Assembly: GCF_900109525.1 (NCBI RefSeq)
Contig: NZ_FOAN01000003.1
Span: forward strand, 434,001 to 498,000
Length of the DNA: 64,000 nucleotides
From: Allobosea lupini
Lineage (GTDB): Bacteria; Pseudomonadota; Alphaproteobacteria; Rhizobiales; Beijerinckiaceae
Direction: 5' to 3'
The position numbers and the translations under genes are program-made. How positions within the stretch are numbered: position 1 is the first letter of the stretch; each line of letters opens with the position of its first letter. The notes beneath the pieces were generated by a model, which saw only the letters and a program-made list of their open reading frames with translations, ran no database searches and was not told the DNA's origin. This document shows, piece by piece, positions 18,493 through 27,004 of the stretch.

Positions 18493-19947
18493 ATGTGGGA
18501 TATTCTCTCCGCCTATTGGCCTCATATCCTTGGCTTCGTGTCGCTGGCGCTGACCGTGGTCGCCGCCAGCCATGCCGCGATGACCAAGGACGATGTCCGC
18601 GCCGCCATCGGCTGGGTCGGCGTCATCGTGCTCTCGCCGATCATCGGGTCGCTGGTCTATGCGGTCGGCGGCATCAACCGCATCCGCCGCGCCTCGATCG
18701 CCTCGCAGCGCCGGCAGACGCTCGCTTATCCACTGGCTCAGACATTCGAAGTCTCCGACGCGGAGGTCGCCGGCGATGTCGGGCGCCGCTTCGCCGCGCT
18801 GAAGACGCTCGGCGACAAGGCGACGCGCCGGCATCTCAAGACCGGCAACGCCATCGCGGTGCTCCGGACCGGTGATGAGGCCTATGCCGCGATGATCGCG
18901 GCGATTGCGGCGGCCGAGCGCTCGGTCATTCTCGAAACCTACATCTTCGACCGCGATCCGCTCGGCCTGCGCGTCGCCGACGCGCTGATCGCGGCCCATG
19001 AGCGCGGCGTCGCGGTGCGTGTGCTGATCGACGCCGTCGGCGCGCGCTATTCGGTGCCGAGCATCGTCGGCTACCTGCAGAAGGGCGGCGTGCCGGTCGA
19101 CGTCTTCAACGGCAATATCATCATCGGCCTGAGATTGCCCTATGCGAACCTGCGCACGCACCGCAAGCTGCTGATCGCCGATGGGCGGATCGCCTTCGCC
19201 GGCGGCATGAACATCCGCCGGGGCTTCACGACCGAGTTTGCCGGCGAGGCGGCTGGGCACGATACGCATTTCCGGATCGAGGGACCGGTCGTCGAGGACC
19301 TGTTCGGCGTCGCTGCCGAGGATTGGCGCTTCGCTTCGGGCGAGGAGCTGACTGGCGATACCTGGACGGTCACGCCGGAGGCGGCTCGACAAGGTCCGAC
19401 GGTGCTGATGCGCGCGGTGGCTTCCGGCCCCGACGCCAGCCTGGAGACCAATCACAAGCTGCTGATCGGGGCGTTCTCGGTGGCGCGCGAGTCGATCCGG
19501 ATCATGTCGCCCTATTTCCTGCCGGACCGGGAATTGATCAGCGCGCTGGTCACCGCGGCGCGGCGCGGCGTCGCCATCGACATCGTCGTGCCTGACGTCA
19601 ACAACCTCGTCCTGGTCGATCGCGCCATGCGGGCGCAGTTCGACCAGGTGCTGAAGGATGGTTGCCGGATCTGGCGCGCCACCGGCTCCTTCGACCATTC
19701 CAAGCTGCTCGCGATCGACGGCACCTGGGCCTATGTCGGCTCGTCCAACCTCGACGCGCGCTCGCTCAGGCTGAATTTCGAGATCGATCTCGAAGTGCTC
19801 GACCAAGGCTTCGCCCGCAGGATCGAACAGCGCATCGATGCCGCGATTTCAGGAGCTCATCCGGTCACGCTAAAGGAACTGCGCGCGCGGCCCTTCCCCT
19901 TGCGTCTGCTCGACCGGATGCTCTGGCTCTGCTCGCCCTATTTGTGA
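18493..19947 (+). CDS. cls: Cardiolipin synthase, phospholipase D type
   Basis: This 484-residue membrane enzyme makes cardiolipin from two phosphatidylglycerols. Two N-terminal hydrophobic segments (about 5-25 and 34-55) anchor it. Two PLD catalytic motifs follow, HRKLLIADGRIAFAGGMN (about residue 220) and HSKLLAIDGTWAYVGSSN (about residue 402), each HxK-x4-D-x6-GxxN. Length and layout match ClsA. The ATG follows the low-information end of a repeat-rich gap. It ends about 30 bases before repeat B. Confidence 0.93.
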   Translation: MWDILSAYWPHILGFVSLALTVVAASHAAMTKDDVRAAIGWVGVIVLSPIIGSLVYAVGGINRIRRASIASQRRQTLAYPLAQTFEVSDAEVAGDVGRRFAALKTLGDKATRRHLKTGNAIAVLRTGDEAYAAMIAAIAAAERSVILETYIFDRDPLGLRVADALIAAHERGVAVRVLIDAVGARYSVPSIVGYLQKGGVPVDVFNGNIIIGLRLPYANLRTHRKLLIADGRIAFAGGMNIRRGFTTEFAGEAAGHDTHFRIEGPVVEDLFGVAAEDWRFASGEELTGDTWTVTPEAARQGPTVLMRAVASGPDASLETNHKLLIGAFSVARESIRIMSPYFLPDRELISALVTAARRGVAIDIVVPDVNNLVLVDRAMRAQFDQVLKDGCRIWRATGSFDHSKLLAIDGTWAYVGSSNLDARSLRLNFEIDLEVLDQGFARRIEQRIDAAISGAHPVTLKELRARPFPLRLLDRMLWLCSPYL

Positions 19948-19978
19948 GGGCTGGTGTCGCCTTCGTCAGAAAGCGCGT

Positions 19979-20082
19979 GTCGTCCCGGGCGACCGAAGGG
20001 AGACCCGGGACCCATTCCGGAACCTTTCCGATAGAGGTTCAGGCATGGATCCCGGATCTCCGCTTCGCTCCGTCCGGGATGA
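19979..20082 (+). repeat. Dispersed intergenic repeat, family B, copy 1
   Basis: The element begins GTCGTCCCGGGCGACCG and ends CCGGGATGAC, with CCCATTCCGGAACCTTTCC and GATAGAGGTTC in the middle. It is largely self-complementary: CCCGGG near the left end pairs with inner CCCGGG, and GGAACCT pairs with AGGTTC. The copy at 25751-25860 has the same orientation and order. It lies between the convergent cls and DUF1993 genes. Confidence 0.85.
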
Positions 20083-20106
20083 CCCGGATGTTGACGGCGC
20101 CAAGCC

Positions 20107-20625
20107 TCAGGCGTCGAACACGCCCTTCAGGAAGTCCTGCTTGCCGATCTGGAAGCCGTTCTCGCGCAGGATGTCGTAGGCCGTCGTGGCGTGGAAGTAG
20201 AAGTTCGGCAGGGCAAAGCGCGTGAGATAGTCGGCGCCCTTCATCGTCACGGTCGCCGAGGGGCCGCGCGGGAAGGTCACATCCTTGTCGAGCCCGGCAT
20301 CGAGCGCCGCCTTGTCGACCGAGGCGATGAAGTCGAGCGTTTTCGCGATCCGCGCCTTCAGCTCCTCGAAGCTCTTCTCCTCGTCGGGAAAGCGCGGGTT
20401 CTCCGCCCCGCTGACCCGCGCCGCGGCGTTCTTGGCGAAATCCGACATGAGCTGGACCTGCCGGGTGAAGGACAGCATGTCCGGGGCGAGCCGGCTCGAC
20501 AACAGCACCTCCGGCTGGATCTTGCGTTGTGAGGCCTCCGCCGTCGCCTTGTCGAGGATGGCGTCGAGCGCCTTCAGGGTCTGGATGAAACCGGGGAAGA
20601 CGGCGTCATAGGCGGAAAGCGGCAT
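20107..20625 (-). CDS. DUF1993 family protein
   Basis: This 172-residue soluble protein is mostly helical. The opening pattern (SAYDAVFPGFIQTLKALDAIL) and the late block FALPNFYFHATTAYDILRENG match the DUF1993 family, a DinB-like helical-bundle group of unknown function. No metal-binding His triad typical of active DinB proteins is obvious. It is convergent with cls and lies downstream of efp on the same strand, separated from it by a good terminator. Confidence 0.85.
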   Translation of the reverse strand: MPLSAYDAVFPGFIQTLKALDAILDKATAEASQRKIQPEVLLSSRLAPDMLSFTRQVQLMSDFAKNAAARVSGAENPRFPDEEKSFEELKARIAKTLDFIASVDKAALDAGLDKDVTFPRGPSATVTMKGADYLTRFALPNFYFHATTAYDILRENGFQIGKQDFLKGVFDA

Positions 20626-20642
20626 TGGGGGACCTCACCAAC

Positions 20643-20667
20643 GAAAACGGGCCCGGAGAAGGGCCCG
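20643..20667 (-). terminator. Intrinsic terminator of efp
   Basis: On the minus strand CGGGCCC, loop TTCTCC and GGGCCCG are followed directly by TTTTCG. This 7-bp GC-only stem with a T-run lies 51 bases past the efp stop. Confidence 0.8.
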
Positions 20668-20717
20668 CTGTCATCAGCGATATAGGGCTTCGCCGCCGCT
20701 GTCAGCGGCGCACGGCG

Positions 20718-21287
20718 TCAGTCCTTGGCGCGCTCGACATAGGAGCCGTCGGCGGTCATCACCACGATGCGGGTGCCCGCTCCGATATGCGGCGGCACGG
20801 CGGTGCGCACGCCATTGGTCAGGATCGCCGGCTTGTAGGAGGAGGAGGCCGTCTGGCCCTTGGTCACCGGCTCGGTCTCGGCGACCTCGACCGTGACGCG
20901 CTGCGGCAGCTCGATCGCCACCGCCCGGTCCTCGAACACCGAGAGCGAGACCTTCATGCCTTCCTGGAGATAGGGAGCCATGTCGCCCACGACATCGCCA
21001 TCGACCGGGATCTGGTCGTAGGTCTCGGGGTTCATAAAAACGTACTGCTCGCCGTCCTGGTAGAGATAGGTGAAGTCGCGATCCTCGACATAGGCGCGCT
21101 CGACCTGCTCGGTCGTCTTGTAGCGCTGGGTCATCTTCACGCCATCGGAGATGCGGCGCATGTCGATCTGCGTCGTCGGCGTACCCTTGCCCGGGAAGAA
21201 GCTCTCGGCCGAGATGACCGTGCAGAGATGTCCGTCGAGCTCGAGGACGTTGCCCTTGCGGACGGAGGAGGCGATGACCTTGACCAC
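20718..21287 (-). CDS. efp: Elongation factor P
   Basis: This 189-residue translation factor relieves ribosome stalling at polyproline. The three OB-type domains are full length. The modification-loop lysine is K34 in [11 protein letters not shown], the same position as in E. coli. It diverges from epmA-epmB, which beta-lysylate that lysine, across a 132-base promoter region. The gene has its own terminator. Confidence 0.97.
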   Translation of the reverse strand: MVKVIASSVRKGNVLELDGHLCTVISAESFFPGKGTPTTQIDMRRISDGVKMTQRYKTTEQVERAYVEDRDFTYLYQDGEQYVFMNPETYDQIPVDGDVVGDMAPYLQEGMKVSLSVFEDRAVAIELPQRVTVEVAETEPVTKGQTASSSYKPAILTNGVRTAVPPHIGAGTRIVVMTADGSYVERAKD

Positions 21288-21419
21288 GTGTGATTTCCTT
21301 GGCTGGCGCGGGCTTCATCCGCGCGCTATGCGAAGTCCTGTGCCGCGCCACTACCGCATTCGAGGCGCAAACGGAAGCGCGCAGGCCGGTTTGCGTGGCT
21401 TTCGCTATAGAGAGATGTG

Positions 21420-22484
21420 ATGAGCCAGAGCTATCCGCCCTTATGGCGGCCGGACATCCATGCCGACCGGCGCCCCGCGCTGCTGGCGCGCGGGCGGATC
21501 AAGGCTGCGCTGCGGCGCTGGTTCGAGGCGCGCGACTTCATCGAGGTCGAGGCCGCGATCCTGCAGCTCTCGCCCGGCAACGAGACGCATCTGCACGGCT
21601 TTTCGACCTCGCTGATCGACGATGCCGGCGCCGGCCACCCCTACTACCTGCACACCTCGCCCGAATTCGCCGCCAAGAAGCTGCTGGCGGCCGGCGAGCC
21701 CCGCCTCTTCGATTTCGCGCGCGTCTTCCGCAATCGCGAGCGCACGGCGCTGCACCATCCGGAGTTCACCATGCTGGAGTGGTATCGCGCCGGGGAGAAT
21801 TATGACGCGCTGATGGATGATTGCGCGGCGTTGCTCGCCGAGGCGGCCCGCGCGGCCGGGGCGAGCGTGCTGCGCTGGCGCGGCGCCGAGGTCGACCCGT
21901 TCGCGGCGCCGGAGCGGCTGACCGTGCAGGATGCCTTTCGCCGTCATGCCGGCATCGATCTCAAGCGCACGATCGCGGCCGACCTCTATCTCGACCGCCC
22001 GGCGCTGGCGGCCGATGCCGCTGAAGCCGGCATCCGGGTTGCCGAGGACGACAACTGGTCCGACATCTTCAGCCGCATCCTCTCCGAGAGGATCGAGCCC
22101 GAGCTCGGTCGCGGCCGCGCCACCATCCTGTGCGAATACCCGATCTCGGAAGCGGCGCTGGCCCGGCCGAAGCCCGGCGATCCGCGCGTCGCCGAGCGCT
22201 TCGAGCTTTATGCCTGCGGGGTCGAACTTGCCAATGCCTTCGGCGAGCTGACGGACCCGGCCGAGCAGCGCCGGCGCTTCGAGGCTGATATGGACGAGAA
22301 GCAGCGCATCTATGGCGAGCGCTATCCGGTCGACGAGGACTTCCTCGCCGCGCTTGCGGTGATGCCGCAGGCGTCGGGCATCGCGCTTGGGTTCGACCGG
22401 CTGGTCATGCTCGCCACCGGCGCACGCCGGATCGAGGATGTGCTCTGGACGCCGGTCGCGGAACCGGGCAGGGGAGGGCGATGA
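21420..22484 (+). CDS. epmA: EF-P lysine lysyltransferase EpmA (GenX/PoxA)
   Basis: This 354-residue protein is a class II lysyl-tRNA synthetase core lacking the N-terminal anticodon-binding domain, the mark of EpmA. Motif 2 (FRNRERTALHHPEFTMLEWY) and motif 3 (GIALGFDRLVMLATG) are clear. It attaches (R)-beta-lysine to K34 of EF-P. The ATG at 21420 follows AGAGAG; a GTG one codon upstream is also open. It overlaps epmB by 4 bases (ATGA), so the two enzymes are translationally coupled. Confidence 0.95.
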   Translation: MSQSYPPLWRPDIHADRRPALLARGRIKAALRRWFEARDFIEVEAAILQLSPGNETHLHGFSTSLIDDAGAGHPYYLHTSPEFAAKKLLAAGEPRLFDFARVFRNRERTALHHPEFTMLEWYRAGENYDALMDDCAALLAEAARAAGASVLRWRGAEVDPFAAPERLTVQDAFRRHAGIDLKRTIAADLYLDRPALAADAAEAGIRVAEDDNWSDIFSRILSERIEPELGRGRATILCEYPISEAALARPKPGDPRVAERFELYACGVELANAFGELTDPAEQRRRFEADMDEKQRIYGERYPVDEDFLAALAVMPQASGIALGFDRLVMLATGARRIEDVLWTPVAEPGRGGR

Positions 22485-23545
22485 CGATCCATCAGCCGCC
22501 CGGCCAGCCGCTGAAGACGCTCGACGCCCTCGTCGAGCGCGGCCTTGTCGCGCCTGAGCGGCGCGCGGCGCTGGCCGAGGTGGCCAAGCGCTACGCCGTC
22601 TCGGTGACGCCGGCGATCGCGGCGCTGATCGATCCGGCCGACGAAGCCGATCCGATCGCCCGCCAGTTCATCCCTGCTTCGGCCGAGCTGACGACCTTAC
22701 CGGAAGAACGGGCCGACCCGATCGGCGACGAGGCGCATTCGCCGGTCGAGGGCGTGGTCCATCGTTATCCGGACCGGGCCTTGCTCAAGCTGGTCCATGC
22801 CTGCCCGGTCTATTGCCGCTTCTGCTTCCGCCGCGAGATGGTCGGCCCGGGCGGCGATGCCTTGACCGGCGACAAGCTCGATGCCGCGCTCGCCTATCTG
22901 ACCTCCCGTCCGGAGATCTGGGAGGTGATCATGACCGGCGGCGACCCGTTGATCCTCTCCGCCCGCCGCGTGCGCGAGGTGGCCAGGCGTCTTGCCGCGA
23001 TCCCGCATATCAAGGTGGCGCGCTGGCATACGCGCGTGCCGATGGTCCAGCCCGAGCGCATCACCGAGGATTATGCCCGCGCGCTGCGCATTCCCGGCAA
23101 GGCGAGCTACATCGCCGTCCACGCCAACCACCCGCGCGAGTTCACCGCGGACTCGAAGGCAGCGCTGGCGCGCCTCGCCGACGCCGGCCATGTCCTGATC
23201 AGCCAGAGCGTGCTGCTCAAGGGCGTCAACGCCGATATCGAGACGCTGTCGGCGCTGATGCGGGCCTTTGTCGAGAACCGGGTGAAGCCGTATTACCTGC
23301 ACCATCCCGATCTCGCGCCGGGGACCTCGCATTTCCGGCTCTCGCTGGCGGAAGGGCAGGCGCTCGTCAAAAGCCTGCGCGGCAACCTTTCCGGCCTGTG
23401 CCAGCCGACCTATATCCTCGACATCCCAGGCGGGGCCGGCAAGATCCCGGTCGGGCCCGCCTTCCTTTCGGGCTGCGAGACGCCCGGCGCGCACGGCTTC
23501 GCGGAGGATCGCCATGGCGAGCTCCACGCCTATCCGCCGGTCTGA
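22481..23545 (+). CDS. epmB: EF-P beta-lysylation protein EpmB (lysine 2,3-aminomutase)
   Basis: This 354-residue radical SAM enzyme converts L-lysine to beta-lysine for EpmA. The cluster motif CxxxCxxC is C108-PVY-C112-RF-C115, followed by the SAM-binding MTGGDPL. PLP-dependent KamA-like features are present, including HHPDLAPGTSHFR. It is about the length of E. coli YjeK and shorter than catabolic KamA enzymes, which with the epmA overlap favours EpmB. No epmC hydroxylase gene is nearby, as expected outside gammaproteobacteria. Confidence 0.94.
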   Translation: MTIHQPPGQPLKTLDALVERGLVAPERRAALAEVAKRYAVSVTPAIAALIDPADEADPIARQFIPASAELTTLPEERADPIGDEAHSPVEGVVHRYPDRALLKLVHACPVYCRFCFRREMVGPGGDALTGDKLDAALAYLTSRPEIWEVIMTGGDPLILSARRVREVARRLAAIPHIKVARWHTRVPMVQPERITEDYARALRIPGKASYIAVHANHPREFTADSKAALARLADAGHVLISQSVLLKGVNADIETLSALMRAFVENRVKPYYLHHPDLAPGTSHFRLSLAEGQALVKSLRGNLSGLCQPTYILDIPGGAGKIPVGPAFLSGCETPGAHGFAEDRHGELHAYPPV

Positions 23546-23585
23546 CGCAAGCCCCGCCGCGGCGCTCCGCGAAGGATCGAAGACC

Positions 23586-24260
23586 ATGCTGACCCCCTCC
23601 GCGCCCGACAAGCTGCCGCTCGCGATCGTTTCCGACATCGCCTGCCCCTGGTGCTTCATCGGCAAGGCCCGGCTCGAGACCGCGCTCGCCAACCATAATC
23701 TGACCGAGCGGGTTGCCATCACCTGGCTGCCCTATGAGCTCAATCCGGAGATGCCGGCCGACGGCATGGACCGCACCGCCTATCTCGACGGCAAGTTCGG
23801 CCCCGGCAAGCGCCGCGAGATCGAACTGCGCCTGTCCGAGGCGGCGCTGGAGAGCGGCGTCACCTTCAACTGGGCCAAGGTGACGAAGAGCGTCAACACC
23901 CGCATGGCGCATATGCTCGTCGCCGCCGCAGCGACCGTGCAGCGCGGCGGCGAGATGACCGCGGCGCTGTTCAAGGCCTATTGGCAGGATGGGCGCGATA
24001 TCGGCGACCTCGAGACGCTGGTCGCGATCGCCGGCGAGCAGGGCTTCGACGAGCAGGCGGCGCGCGACGAGCTCGCCAATGACGAATTGCGCGAGACCAT
24101 TATCGGGCTGGAAGCCCATGCCCAGAAGGTCGGCGTCACCGGCGTGCCCTTCTTCATTGTTGACGGCAAGCTCGCGGTGTCGGGCGCGCAGCCGCCGGAG
24201 GTCTGGACGCAGGTGTTTGCGCAGGTGCTGGCGGCGAAGCCTCATGACGAGGATGATTGA
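23586..24260 (+). CDS. DsbA family oxidoreductase, FrnE-like
   Basis: This 224-residue cytoplasmic thioredoxin-fold protein has the active site CPWC at residues 20-23, an inserted helical domain, and the cis-proline loop GVTGVPFF near residue 184. FrnE/YwbO-type proteins of this length act as cytosolic disulfide isomerases or oxidoreductases. No signal peptide is present. The ATG at 23586 has AAGGA 9 bases upstream; the longer frame from 23514 overlaps epmB and is rejected. It probably ends the epmA-epmB transcript. Confidence 0.88.
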   Translation: MLTPSAPDKLPLAIVSDIACPWCFIGKARLETALANHNLTERVAITWLPYELNPEMPADGMDRTAYLDGKFGPGKRREIELRLSEAALESGVTFNWAKVTKSVNTRMAHMLVAAAATVQRGGEMTAALFKAYWQDGRDIGDLETLVAIAGEQGFDEQAARDELANDELRETIIGLEAHAQKVGVTGVPFFIVDGKLAVSGAQPPEVWTQVFAQVLAAKPHDEDD

Positions 24261-24380
24261 CGCGTTCCGGAGTGCATCTTTGCTGCCGGGTCGAAAAAAA
24301 GATCCGTCTCAAAAATGAGAAATCCTTGCGCTAGCACTCGAATCGTGCCTTTCACCCGGTAACAGGCGGAGGGCAGAGCG

Positions 24381-25088
24381 ATGACGCAGAAGATCAACGA
24401 TCTCCGGGACCGCATGATCGTCGCGCTCGACGTGCCGACGGTCTGGGACGCCTATCGCATCGTCTCGACGCTCGGCGACGGCGCGAGCTTCTACAAGATC
24501 GGCTATCGGCTCGCCTTCGCCGGCGGGCTCGACCTTGCCCGCCAGCTCGTGACCGAAGGCAAGAAGGTCTTCCTCGATCTCAAGCTGCACGACATCGGCA
24601 ACACGGTGACCGAGGGCGTGGAATCGCTGACCAAGCTCGGCGTCACCTTCCTGACCGTGCACGCCTATCCGCAGACAATGCGCGGCGCGGTCGAGGGCCG
24701 CGGCGAGGCGGCGCTGAAGCTGCTCGCCGTCACCGCTTTGACCTCCTATGACGATGGCGACCTCAGGGATGCCGGCTATGGGCTCGCGGTGCGCGATCTC
24801 GTGCGCCTGCGCGCCCAGCAGGCCCGCACCGCCGGCGTCGACGGTATCGTCTGCTCCGCCGCCGAGACCGAGATCGTCCGCGACGTCATCGGCCCCGACA
24901 TGGCGATCGTCACCCCCGGCATCCGGCCGGCCGGCAGCGCCGTCGGCGACCAGAAGCGCACGCTCACCCCGGCCGAGGCGATCCGCGCCGGCGCCGACCA
25001 CCTCGTTGTCGGGCGTCCCATCATCCGCGCGGCAGACCCGCGTGCAGCGGCGGCTGCGGTCATGGACGAGATCGCCGGCGCCGCATAA
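24381..25088 (+). CDS. pyrF: Orotidine 5'-phosphate decarboxylase
   Basis: This 235-residue TIM-barrel enzyme makes UMP. The catalytic signature [13 protein letters not shown] (K-D-x-K-xxDI array) lies near residue 63, and the phosphate-binding end has VTPGIRPAG and HLVVGRPI. Length is normal. A strong GGAGGG ribosome-binding site precedes it. The 120-base gap upstream suggests its own promoter. Two DUF1330 genes follow closely. Confidence 0.97.
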   Translation: MTQKINDLRDRMIVALDVPTVWDAYRIVSTLGDGASFYKIGYRLAFAGGLDLARQLVTEGKKVFLDLKLHDIGNTVTEGVESLTKLGVTFLTVHAYPQTMRGAVEGRGEAALKLLAVTALTSYDDGDLRDAGYGLAVRDLVRLRAQQARTAGVDGIVCSAAETEIVRDVIGPDMAIVTPGIRPAGSAVGDQKRTLTPAEAIRAGADHLVVGRPIIRAADPRAAAAAVMDEIAGAA

Positions 25089-25124
25089 TCTCCCGCCTCC
25101 TTTCCATCGGATACGGATACGGCA

Positions 25125-25412
25125 ATGCCCAAGGGATATGTGATCGGTCGCGCCAAGGTGACCAATGCGACGCAATGGGCGGTCTATGCCGCGAAAGCCT
25201 CCGAGGTGATCAAGCAGTATGGCGGCACGCCTCTGGTCCGCGGCGGCCAGATGTCGGTCGGCGAGGGCGAGGGCCGGGCTCGCAACGTCGTCCTGGAATT
25301 CCCCGACTACGCGGCAGCCAAGGCCTATCTGTTTTCGGTCGAGTACGCCGAGGCACGCAAGCTGCGCGAGGGCGCCGGCGAGATCGACCTGATCGCGGTC
25401 GAGGGGGCGTGA
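25125..25412 (+). CDS. DUF1330 family protein (first of a tandem pair)
   Basis: This 95-residue ferredoxin-like alpha+beta protein starts MPKGYVIGRAKVTN. It contains VRGGQMSVGEGEGRARNVVLEFPD and the helix AKAYLFSVEYAEARKLR, all typical of DUF1330. The family belongs to the dimeric alpha-beta barrel fold and has no established reaction. It lies 36 bases after pyrF and 2 bases before a second DUF1330 gene. Confidence 0.88.
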   Translation: MPKGYVIGRAKVTNATQWAVYAAKASEVIKQYGGTPLVRGGQMSVGEGEGRARNVVLEFPDYAAAKAYLFSVEYAEARKLREGAGEIDLIAVEGA

Positions 25413-25414
25413 CC

Positions 25415-25723
25415 ATGGCGAAAGGCTACTGGATCGCCCGCGTCGACGTGCAGAACGAGTCGGAATACGCCACCTACCGCTCGCTCAACGCCATCGCCTT
25501 CGCCAAATACGGCGGCAAGTTCGTCGTCCGCGGCGGCGAGTACAAGCTCGCCCGCGGCGAGGGCCGCAAGCACAACGTCGTCATCGAGTTCAAGGACATC
25601 GAAACGGCACGCGCCTGCTACGATTCGCCGGAATACCAGGCGGCGGTGCAGCATCTCGCCAAGGTCGGCCCGGTCGATCTCGTCATCATCGAGGGCTATG
25701 AGGGCGCGCAGCCGGGCGATTGA
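25415..25723 (+). CDS. DUF1330 family protein (second of a tandem pair)
   Basis: This is a 102-residue paralogue of the preceding gene. MAKGYWIARVDVQN aligns with MPKGYVIGRAKVTN, and RGGEYKLARGEGRKHNVVIEF aligns with the matching block of its neighbour. The start is 2 bases after the first gene's stop, so they form one translational unit and may make a heterodimer. It has a slightly longer acidic C-terminus. Function is unknown. Confidence 0.88.
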   Translation: MAKGYWIARVDVQNESEYATYRSLNAIAFAKYGGKFVVRGGEYKLARGEGRKHNVVIEFKDIETARACYDSPEYQAAVQHLAKVGPVDLVIIEGYEGAQPGD

Positions 25724-25750
25724 GTCCGGTCCGCGCATTCAAACCCTCTA

Positions 25751-25860
25751 GTCGTCCCGGGCGACCGGAGGGAGGCCCGGGACCCATTCCGGAGCCTTTC
25801 CGATAGAGGTTCCGGAATGGATCCCGGATCGGCGCGGCTTCGCCGCTTGTCCGGGATGAC
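25751..25860 (+). repeat. Dispersed intergenic repeat, family B, copy 2
   Basis: This copy shares the start GTCGTCCCGGGCGACCG, the middle CCTTTCCGATAGAGGTTC and the end CCGGGATGAC with 19979-20082, in the same orientation. The variable part near the right end reads GGCGCGGCTTCGCCGC here. It lies between convergent genes, as does copy 1. Confidence 0.85.
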
Positions 25861-25886
25861 TGCCTTTGTGTTGGTAGGGCGACGTT

Positions 25887-26984
25887 TCAACTCTCGAACA
25901 GCGTCCGGAAGCGGCTCGGCTGCGAGCGCAGATACTGCTTCGGCGCCTTGACGCTGGCGCCGAGATGGGCGGCGGCATGCCAGGGCCAGCGCGGATCGTA
26001 GAGGATGCCGCGGGCGAGTGCGACCATGTCGGCATCGCCGCCGGCGACCACCGCCTCGGCATGCTCGTAATCGGTGATCAGGCCGACGGCGATGGTCGGC
26101 ACGCCCGTCGCCGTCTTCACCGCCCGGGCCAGCGGCACCTGATAGCCCGGCGACAGCGCGATTGTCTGCGCGGCCGAGACGCCGCCGCTGGAGACATGGA
26201 TGAAGCTGACGCCGCGCGCCTTCAGCGCCTCCGAGAAGGCGACGGTCTGGGCGATGTCCCAGCCGCCCTCGACCCAGTCGGTCCCGGAGACGCGCACGCC
26301 GACCGGGATCGCGGCCGGCACCGCCTCGCGCACCGCATCGAAGACCTCGAGCGGAAAACGCATGCGGTTCTCCAGCGAGCCGCCATAGGCATCGTCACGC
26401 TGGTTGGCGAGCGGCGACAGAAACTGGTGCAAGAGATAGCCATGGGCGCAATGCAGTTCGATCGCCTGCAGGCCGAGCCGCACGGCCCGGCGCGCCGTCG
26501 CGACGAAGGCTTCGCGGATCCGCTTCAGCCCGGCGGCGTCGAGCGGCAGCGGCGGCCGGTCCTTGGCCTGCATCGGCAAGGCCGAGGGTGCGAGCGTCTG
26601 CCAGCCGCGATCCTCGAGCGGGCGCTGCCCGCCACCCGTCCAGGGCGAATGGACCGAGGCCTTGCGGCCGGCATGGCCGAGCTGGATGCCGATCGGCATC
26701 TCGGAATGGCGCCGGATACCCTCAAGCACGCGCGCCAGCGCCGCCTCGTTCGCATCGCTCCATAGGCCGAGATCGTCCGGGCTGATCCGCCCCTCGGGCT
26801 CGACCGCGGTCGCCTCGATGATCAGCAGCCCGGCGCCCGACAGCGAGAGGTTGCCGAGATGGATCAGGTGCCAGTCGGTCGCCGAGCCCTCCTCGGCCGA
26901 ATACTGGCACATCGGCGCGATCACGATCCGGTTCGACAGGTGCAGGCCGCCGAGGTCGAAGGGCTGGAAGAGCTGGCTTGGCAT
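25887..26984 (-). CDS. NADH:flavin oxidoreductase, old yellow enzyme (YqjM class)
   Basis: This 365-residue FMN-dependent TIM barrel is an ene-reductase. Thermophilic-like (YqjM) class marks are APMCQYSA, with the redox-tuning cysteine, the substrate-binding HCAHGYLLHQFLSP, and AYGGSLENRMRFPLEVF. The start at 26984 (GGAG about 7 bases upstream) was chosen because the longer frame to 27293 overlaps the AEC gene and has no family similarity. It is probably cotranscribed with the AEC transporter 20 bases upstream. Confidence 0.92.
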   Translation of the reverse strand: MPSQLFQPFDLGGLHLSNRIVIAPMCQYSAEEGSATDWHLIHLGNLSLSGAGLLIIEATAVEPEGRISPDDLGLWSDANEAALARVLEGIRRHSEMPIGIQLGHAGRKASVHSPWTGGGQRPLEDRGWQTLAPSALPMQAKDRPPLPLDAAGLKRIREAFVATARRAVRLGLQAIELHCAHGYLLHQFLSPLANQRDDAYGGSLENRMRFPLEVFDAVREAVPAAIPVGVRVSGTDWVEGGWDIAQTVAFSEALKARGVSFIHVSSGGVSAAQTIALSPGYQVPLARAVKTATGVPTIAVGLITDYEHAEAVVAGGDADMVALARGILYDPRWPWHAAAHLGASVKAPKQYLRSQPSRFRTLFES

Positions 26985-27004
26985 GGATGTCTCCGGGCTG
27001 GCGT

